Source of the DNA: a virus
DNA: 31,281 nt
IMG/VR virus record: IMGVR_UViG_3300020450_000062
Coordinates: 1-31,281 of that record
Strand: one strand, 5' to 3'
How positions within the stretch are numbered: the stretch's first letter is position 1; each line of letters begins with the position of its first letter. The notes under the pieces were generated by a model. The model saw only the letters and a program-made list of their open reading frames with translations. It was not told the DNA's origin and did no database searches. This document shows positions 17,101 to 26,100 of the stretch, piece by piece. The position numbers and the translations under genes were made by a program.

Positions 17101-20100
17101 ATTCAATAATACGATACTACCACCAGTTTGAATACCAGTTGCATTTGTACCAACAACTTTCATTAAATGTGTAGCACCTACTCCTGTAAATCCATCAGAA
17201 ATATCATCAAAAATTCTATTTTTTTCATAACTTTGTCTAAAATATACTCTTCCATGAAAATCTGACCTTGGAATGATTGAGTTAGATGAATCTCTTTCTG
17301 TAATATTGGAACCTTTTGGTGGATCTGTAAAATGTATCTTACTATCTACGATATTAAATGATCCTTTAAATTTTCTAACTGTAGTGTTGTCATTATGTGA
17401 TGCTGCAATCGTTCCTAATGATCCTCTTTGAACACCGACTAATTTAAAAGATCCAGTTCCAGTAATTGGGCCAACTGCAAGTGTTCCTAGACCAACAGCA
17501 GTAACTTTTAAAAATTCATCATCAATTTTTAATACATCACCCGTAGTGATAGAAGATAATCCAGCAATACTTGCAAAAGCATCAGTGGCAGATATACTTC
17601 CTCCATTATTTGATAATGTAGTATTAATTGGTGTAAATGCAATAGGAGATTGTATTAACCCATCAATAACTATTAAACTCTTTTCAAGTTTTTTAGTCAT
17701 TTCTAATTGATGTGCATTACCTGCACCAAGTGAGGTGAATGTTACAGCAGTTCCTGCATTTGCATTTGATAAAGAAGTTGCTAATCTAAATTTGTCAGAG
17801 TTATCTCTTATTACAAAAACATCAGTGGGTAAATCAGTTCCCGGTGCAGTTTCCATAGAATCTGCGGTCACTCCAATAAATGTACTCTTTGGAGTATATT
17901 TTAATTTTTCACCAGTATTGAAGAAATGTTCTTTTATTAAAAACTCACCAGTAGCTGCAACAACAATATTAGTATCAGCTGGATTAAATGTTTTTGCAAA
18001 AATTGGAATATCATTATGTTTTAAATCAAATTCAGTTTTATTTGACCTATTACCATTTACAGCATTATATAATGTTACCCCTACATTTTCAGTTACACGA
18101 CCATAAACAAAATCTGGTGGTGTATTAAATAAATCTAAATCAGTGTAAAATACTTCACTATAAGATGATACTTCTGCATTAGTAACTCCGGTATCAGGAT
18201 TAAATCTTAAATTAAATTTATTATTTGCAAAGTTTGCAACAAATGTACCTATACCAGCTGTGCTTCCAATAGAGATGAATGGATAATGAACAACAGAGGT
18301 ATCTGTACCATTATGAGTGGCTAAAACTTGATGCATTGCAATGGTTGATCCAACTGCAACTTTAACTATACTTTTTATAGTACTAAATTTATTTGAATCT
18401 ACACCAACAATAGTTGAAGTACTACTTACTCTCTTAAATGAGGATTGCAAATTAACTGTTCTTTCATTTCCTGCAGATTGAGCAGCATCTTTGAATCTAA
18501 ATGTGCCTATACCAGCAGTTGTGGTTCCAAAACCCACTACCTTAGATCTTAATGTGGCAGTGTTGATTCCTGTATTCTCAAAATCAATTGATAAAACACC
18601 TGAACTCAAATTAGATGTAAATGTACCTATAAAATTATTTGAAAAATTATCTAATGATCCAGAGTCAGCATAATATTCAGAGAAGTAAGAATTTGTTCCG
18701 TCATGAGTAGCGTATAAGTCAACCACATTTTTTTCATTAGTTACATTATCAGTAACCTCAACTGTTGCATAAAATGCCGATGTTACACCAACTTGACCAT
18801 TAATCAAAGATATTGTGGTTGATGGGTCTGCAGTTTTTGCTACACCAACAAGATTAACAAATCCGATGGAATTAGTATTAATTCCTGCTGTGGTGCTATT
18901 GAATCTACTTCTATAAATTTTGATGTCTAAATCATCATCAAATATATTTGTAGGAGTTATCCGTAAGAAGGTATTGCTTGTTGATGAATCTGCTACACCT
19001 TCAAAATCAACAATCGTTTGAGTTCCTATTCCTAATTGGTTTTTCTCAAAGGTAAATGTATCCGTATTATCTCTATAAATGACTAATTCATTTACCTGAA
19101 TTTCATTTGTTGATGGATTTTCTGTTTGTATAACAAAACTTTCATAGTCAACAAGAATTGGAACATCAACTTTTCCACTTAATGTGCTATTGGTGTTTGA
19201 AAATAAATCACTAAAATCATCAATATCGAGAACTCTGTTAGTCAAACATTGAATAAAATCAGATAATTTTGTACTTTGTAATCTTAAAAATTTAGATTGT
19301 GTTAATCCAATATTATCAGTATCTACAACAAAATCAAAATTATTAATAGTATCTACTCGTTCTTCATTTATAATATCCCTTCCTATTACTAAATTAGATA
19401 TAGAACTAATTCCTGATTTAGATTTTGACGTTATAACTGTATCAGAAAAGTTTTTTAATCCTGAAGTATGAACCAATCTATTCACAGGATCATTTATTTC
19501 TTCAAATGTTTGTGAACTTTGAATCGTATATGCTAAATTTTGATAATAATCATTATCCGCAAGCACCTGATAATCTTCACTTAATTTACCAATCTCAGTA
19601 TTCCATCCTTGTTCTTTTTCAAGTGAATAATCGATATTAAATCTTCCTCGGTTATTATTAAGAGTATTAATTGTTGCTACTGTTCCAGTGATTTCACCTC
19701 TTATAATATCACCAACTTTTAATTTTTTAGATCCAAATACCTTAATAAAATCATCAGGATTATTTTCTAATACTGTCAAATCTTCTAATACAAATCTATC
19801 ATTAAATTTAACACCTAATCTCTCACCCACTCTAAATTGAGATGATTTTTGGATAGATCTAAATTGTGGATACTTATTAAAGTTTATTATGGTTGCATAA
19901 TTTGTTTGTGATGTTTTTGCGATGCCAACAGCTGTAGATAAACCTGCTAGACTAAATTCTAATTTAGCTGGACTTGTATTTTGATAATCAGTAATTTCAA
20001 AGAAGTCATATCCATAATCAGTTGAGTTATATCCAGATCCTATTAAATCACCATTAGCATCAGGATGTAACTGTATTCCCTCCACAAATATCTTATCACC

Positions 20101-23100
20101 AACAGCAAATGGTGCAGGATTAAACCCACCTATGGGAGTTACTAAAATGCATGTAACTATACCTGTTGATGTTGAATTTGCCATTCCAACAACAGTGTTT
20201 ACATTTATGCCATTTGAATTATTGATTGTTCTTATTCTTTGCTCAACTGGTTTTAATCCCTTTGGTGTACTAAAAATTTGAACTGAAGATATAGAACTAG
20301 AAGTCAAACTTAATTCTATTACTCCTTGATCAGTTAATAATCCTGTTTCAGAATCTACTACAACTAAATCCGGTACAGAAAGATAATCTTGACCTCCAGA
20401 TAATATCTCTATATCAGATACAATATCAGAATTTATTAAAGTTATTGTAGGTGATATTCTAGCCTCTGGTCTTAATGTTTTATCTGAGTGATATTCAAAA
20501 CCGGGGTCTAATATTCTTACTTTTTTTATTTTATTAATAGATTGTGATAATGCTAAAACTTTTGAGTTAACACCAGACGCTGTTGTGACACTAGAAATAC
20601 CGGGAAATTTTTTATATCCAAAACCACCAGATGCCAAATTAAGTGCTCCTATACCACCCACAGCATTTAAAGAACTTGTCTTATAAGACAAATTATCAGT
20701 ATTACTTTGTGTATATGTTAATTTTTCAGGTATTTTTCTTAATGAAATATTAAATGATGTAGAACCAATACCAAATATTGGATATGAACCTTCATACTCA
20801 CTATCAATATAGTTAATTTTATTTCCATCTTTTACATCAACATCTGATGTGCTTATAAATCCAGATTTATCAAAAGCATAAAAAAGATTTACAGGGTTGT
20901 TTGAATTATAATTTAATATAATTGTACCACCGGCACCAATAACTCCTTGTTGTGTAACAGCAAAATTAGTTGTTGAACCACCAGAAACAAATTCATTTTT
21001 AAATTCTGAGTCATAATAAAATTTTAAATCTAAACCAGATAAAGATGAGTCTCCAACATAAAAAACAAGATCATCATTATTTACAATTGATAATGGTGGA
21101 TTAATTAGAGATAATTCTTGACCAGATCCTCCAGTATTTGTTTGTATTCCAATTATTCTTGGTGGTTCATTAATTACATCATACCTTGTTTCACCTAGCT
21201 GAAAAGAATCATCATCTATTCTATAAATGTAATAAGATCTCTGTGAAGATAATCCTGTAGCTACAGCACCACTTGTTATATCATAGTAAACTTTTTGACC
21301 TGTTACAAATCCATGATCATCTTTGAAAATTCTATTAGTACCTATATTAGATTGAACTAATGACATGGGATTTATCAAAAGTTTATCTTCTACAGAGGAG
21401 TATTTAACTATAACTGATGTGCTCACACCTGTCCCACCTGATCTGTTAGAATCAAGAGTTAAATCTATAATTTCTGAGTTAGAAAGACCATGAGCAGTTG
21501 TAAGAGTTACTTTACTAATGATTTTTTCTACTTTACCTAATACTTGTGTGTAATTTGTCTCTAATGAATATTCAAAACTATCTGTTGGTGAATTTTTGAA
21601 GAAAATAGTTTCCTCACCTCTGATTGTGGATAATCCAACTAAATCATTAGAAATTCTTTTAGCAAAGACAGTTGTGCCATCTGTTAAATTAAAACTAGCT
21701 GCAACGGCTTGTGTTACACCAGTACCAACTGATAACGCACCTACACCGGTTGGAATTTTTAATGTTAATTGTTGATTATTAGTAAAAGGATGATTTGGTA
21801 AGAAAATACTTTTAGCAGGAACACTAATTACTTTTGATAATTCACCAGTTGTAAATGATTTAGCCATAGAAACAACTGTTCCTGCAGTCAATGCTAAACC
21901 AACTTGTTCTTTAGGATTGAAAAATACTTTTTCATTTATTTTTGAATTAAATGGATCTGTCTTAAATTCAATTGTAAATTTATGTGGAACTGTTGATACT
22001 ATATCTGACAATGCATGTCCACTACCACCTACAATACCTCTTCTAACTCTTAATATTTTTCTATCATCAAATTTATTAATAACCTGTAATTTTTCAGTTC
22101 CTATTCCAATACTACTTCCAATTGATATACTTTCAGGAATTGATGAAACATAAATGTCTGTAACAACACCTGCTGTAGCGTTTGCACCTAAGGCTTTGTA
22201 TAATACAACTGATTCAGATGATACACCAACTTTAAAAGAATCGGTTAAATGAGGGATACTTGTCGTTAATCCTGATATTGCAATCTGATCATTTTGTATA
22301 AAATTATGTGATGTTGATATAAATCCACTAACTTGAGTAGCACTATCTCTGACAAATACTACATCATCATATGTTTGAACAGTTGTATTAACATTCAGAA
22401 TTGGTTTACCAGTAACCTTAGAAACAAATGCACTAGCACCTCCTCCAGAGGTGTTACTATTATCAAATGTAAGACTATCTTTTACTTTGAATCCACTACC
22501 AGACTCCACTATTTGAAATCCTTCAACATTTCCCTCTGTAACCGATTCAATGATCGCACTTTGTTCTATAATTTCATTTGATTCTGAAATAAAATCATTA
22601 TCAGAATCTGGATCAGATACTTTGTATGGGAGTGTATTTCTTATTAAATTATTTGAATTTAAATCAAAATTATTTTGATCTATTAAAAAATTATCCTCAA
22701 TAGGTGTTGATCTATAAGTATCTCCTATAAAATAAGGAAACTTAGGTTCTAATAATCCAGATAATGCAGTTGAAACACCAACAAAATAAGCATAAACACC
22801 ATTTGGATACTCAGGTGTTTTACAAAATCTTCCATTACTTTTATCTAAATCACCAGATTCATTAAAAATAAAATCTTCAACAAAAAATCCATCAGTAAAT
22901 AATGTTGATGCTGGTCTATTTGTCACGCCAGATGTATTTAATTGATAACTAGTGTCTATTATTTTTATTGATGAATTTATATCATCAGGATCAGAATAAC
23001 CATAAGGGCCATAAATTGGATTACCATCGTATGCCCAACCTACTATTGGTGAGTGTCCATTTACTGGATTAGGATCAGAAAAGGGTGATGATAACAATGA

Positions 23101-26100
23101 TGTATTATATCCAACAACTGCATATTGAAGGTTAGTATCAGATTCTTTTAAAAGTATCTCATCATCAAATCTTTCTAAATTATTTACTGTTAATGATCGA
23201 ACTGATGGTTTAAATATTAATCCAATTCCAGCTGGTTTTACCAATACTGTTGGAGATTCAGTATAACCAATTCCCGGATTTATTATTTTTACATCGGTTA
23301 TTTTTCCATTAGTAACAACTGGTCTTAATTTTGCACCTATACCTGATCCAACACCTACAAATTCTAAATCAGGTGGTGAAAAATACTCTTTACCACCAAA
23401 TCTTACATCAGCTGTGATAATTTTACCTTTTGATGCAACAACTTTTATCTCTGCATCCTTACCATTTTTTACAATAACACCCGGATCTTTTTCAAAATTT
23501 AAAATATCAGATCCATAATTTGTTCCAGATTCATACAAATAAGTATTAAGAACTGAACCTCTAACTACAGGTGTCAATACAAGATCATCAGATCTTGTTA
23601 AAGTTGTAGGTGAATAAACTGCTTGAACATTAACTGTGATTTCAGGATAGAAAAATTCCTGTAATCCTGAACCAAAACTTGTAAATCTAACATAGTTTTT
23701 TCGAGTAAAATTACTATTGTCAGATCCATCGGCACCTGCATTTGCTAATCTAAAGGTATTATTATCTAATTTAATGATATAGTATTGATTACTATTAGAT
23801 AATCCACTTATGGTTGTACCACCAGATGCAAAATCATACTTTATGATCTCTCCAGTTTCAAAACCATGATTTTTAAATGTAACAGTATTCTCTATTGTTG
23901 ATATTCCTACTGGTTTGACAAATAATTTTCTATTTGTATAATTTACACCTTTATTTTTTATAACAACTGATTTTAGGTAATTTTTTTGATTAAAAAATCT
24001 AAATTTGTGAACACCTTGATTATTAACTGTGGTGAATCCAACTGTGTTGATACCTGCGTTAAAATCATTGATTGTAGCAAATAACTTTACTGAAGTAATA
24101 CCAACTACCTTTGGATAATAAACAGACCCATCAGCAAGAAATACACCCTGATCAATGTTATTACCTGACGAGTCAGTTGCAATACCTATGGATGGAAATC
24201 CATCATTATCATAAACCAAAGGCTCTCCATCTTTAAGATTATGGGGTTTAGTAAATATAATTTGATCATTGAATATGTCTAATCCACCATTTTTAGTTGA
24301 TAGTCTACCGTCAAATGACAATTCTCTGAATCTTCTACCAACAACAGGTTCAATAATCGCATCTGCACCATTTCCTCCAGTTAAAGAAACAGATAAAATT
24401 CTTTCAATATCAAAATCTTGTTGATCAACTAATATTTCACTTAAAGTTCCTTTTATTACAGGTCTTACCAAAGCAGTGACTCCTGATCCTACTTGAGGTA
24501 GAGTAATATCAGGTAAATTTATAACATCATAATTTGATCCACCATTTAAAACTTTTACTTCATCTAATGGCCCAAAGTAAATCTTGTCAAGTGACTTGTA
24601 ATTTACTATTTCAACTCCATTTATAAGAATACCAGTTGCACCGGGATTCGTGATAGAACCAATTCCTGATTTTATATTGGGTACAGCAGGAAATTTCTTT
24701 AATATTTTTTGAACACCAATATTTTCATTTTTATGTCTTAATAATACAAAACTATGACTACCTGCTCCATCAAATTTAAATTCTAAAAAATCTGAAATTG
24801 GAATAAATGATCTTGATGCATATAATCTAATTTTCTTATTAGTAAGTCTCTCAACATAATATACATCCTCTGTGAGACCATCCATTAAGTTATTTGATGC
24901 CTTGTAAAATATAGCATCACCAGTTCTAAATTCATGTGGATTAGGAAATGCAATAATTGAAAATTTCTGTGTTAAATTGCTAAATCCTTGTAATTCATCA
25001 GGATCATTACCTGTAAGAATGCTCTTTGAAACAGTTTCAGTAATATCATATGATGGTAATGAAGATGATGCTACATAATAATTTTCTTCATCTTGATTAT
25101 AAGTATTTTGAACATTTGCAGTAATTACATTATTACCAAATTGTAATTGTGAAACTGAACTGAAAGCCCTATCCAATTTTCTACGTAAACTATATTCTTC
25201 ATCTTTATCAATATTAAAACTATTATTAAGATCTATTTTTAATGTACCATCACTTTGATTAGTAATATTGGTTACTGCCACTCCTGAAAGAACTACTTGT
25301 TGTGCACCACCCCTTTTAATAATATCTGCTTTATCATTAATTTTTAAGTTAGATTTATCTACATCTGAATTAAAAAATACAACACTAGTATTAGTTGAAA
25401 CACCTACTTTATTAATATGAAATGAACTAGATGTATTATAAATCCAAGAATTAAAAAATACTTCTTTTGGTGTATTATCAATTATCGGATTTTCAATTAC
25501 TTCACCTAAGTTTTTAACTGTAATTCTTTCACCTTCTGTAGTAACACTAGATCCCGTAGATGCTAGTAACTCAAAATTGGATAATACACCTGTAATTCTT
25601 AATTCTACCTTTTTATTGATATCACCATTTTCATAACCAAATACAAATTCATCAGATCTTATATCATCTGTTGTTGAGATGGCAGATATAATTCCTGTGC
25701 AATTTAAAAATTGATTTAATGTTTTGTCACCATAAGTTATTGTGTTTATACCTGATACTACTGTACCAGTTGTACCAAATCCTACAGTAGAATCTACAGT
25801 AATTACAGACGAACCAACCGATACATTACCAATAACTTTAGATTTTCCGGGTATGGTAAAAACTCCATTAATACCACTTCTATCATTGTATCCAACAAAT
25901 AAACTTATTTTATAGTAAGTTTTTCTATCTCTTGTTACAATTTCTACTTCAGATACAGATGCATTTGTTTGTGAATCATTTGATTTAGTGATTGTTTGTC
26001 CTACTAATTTATTAGGATCACCACTAAGAACCTCAGTTAAGATGATTTCCCTACGAACATACTCTGCACCAGATGGTTTTATTAAAAACTCCTCAGTATC

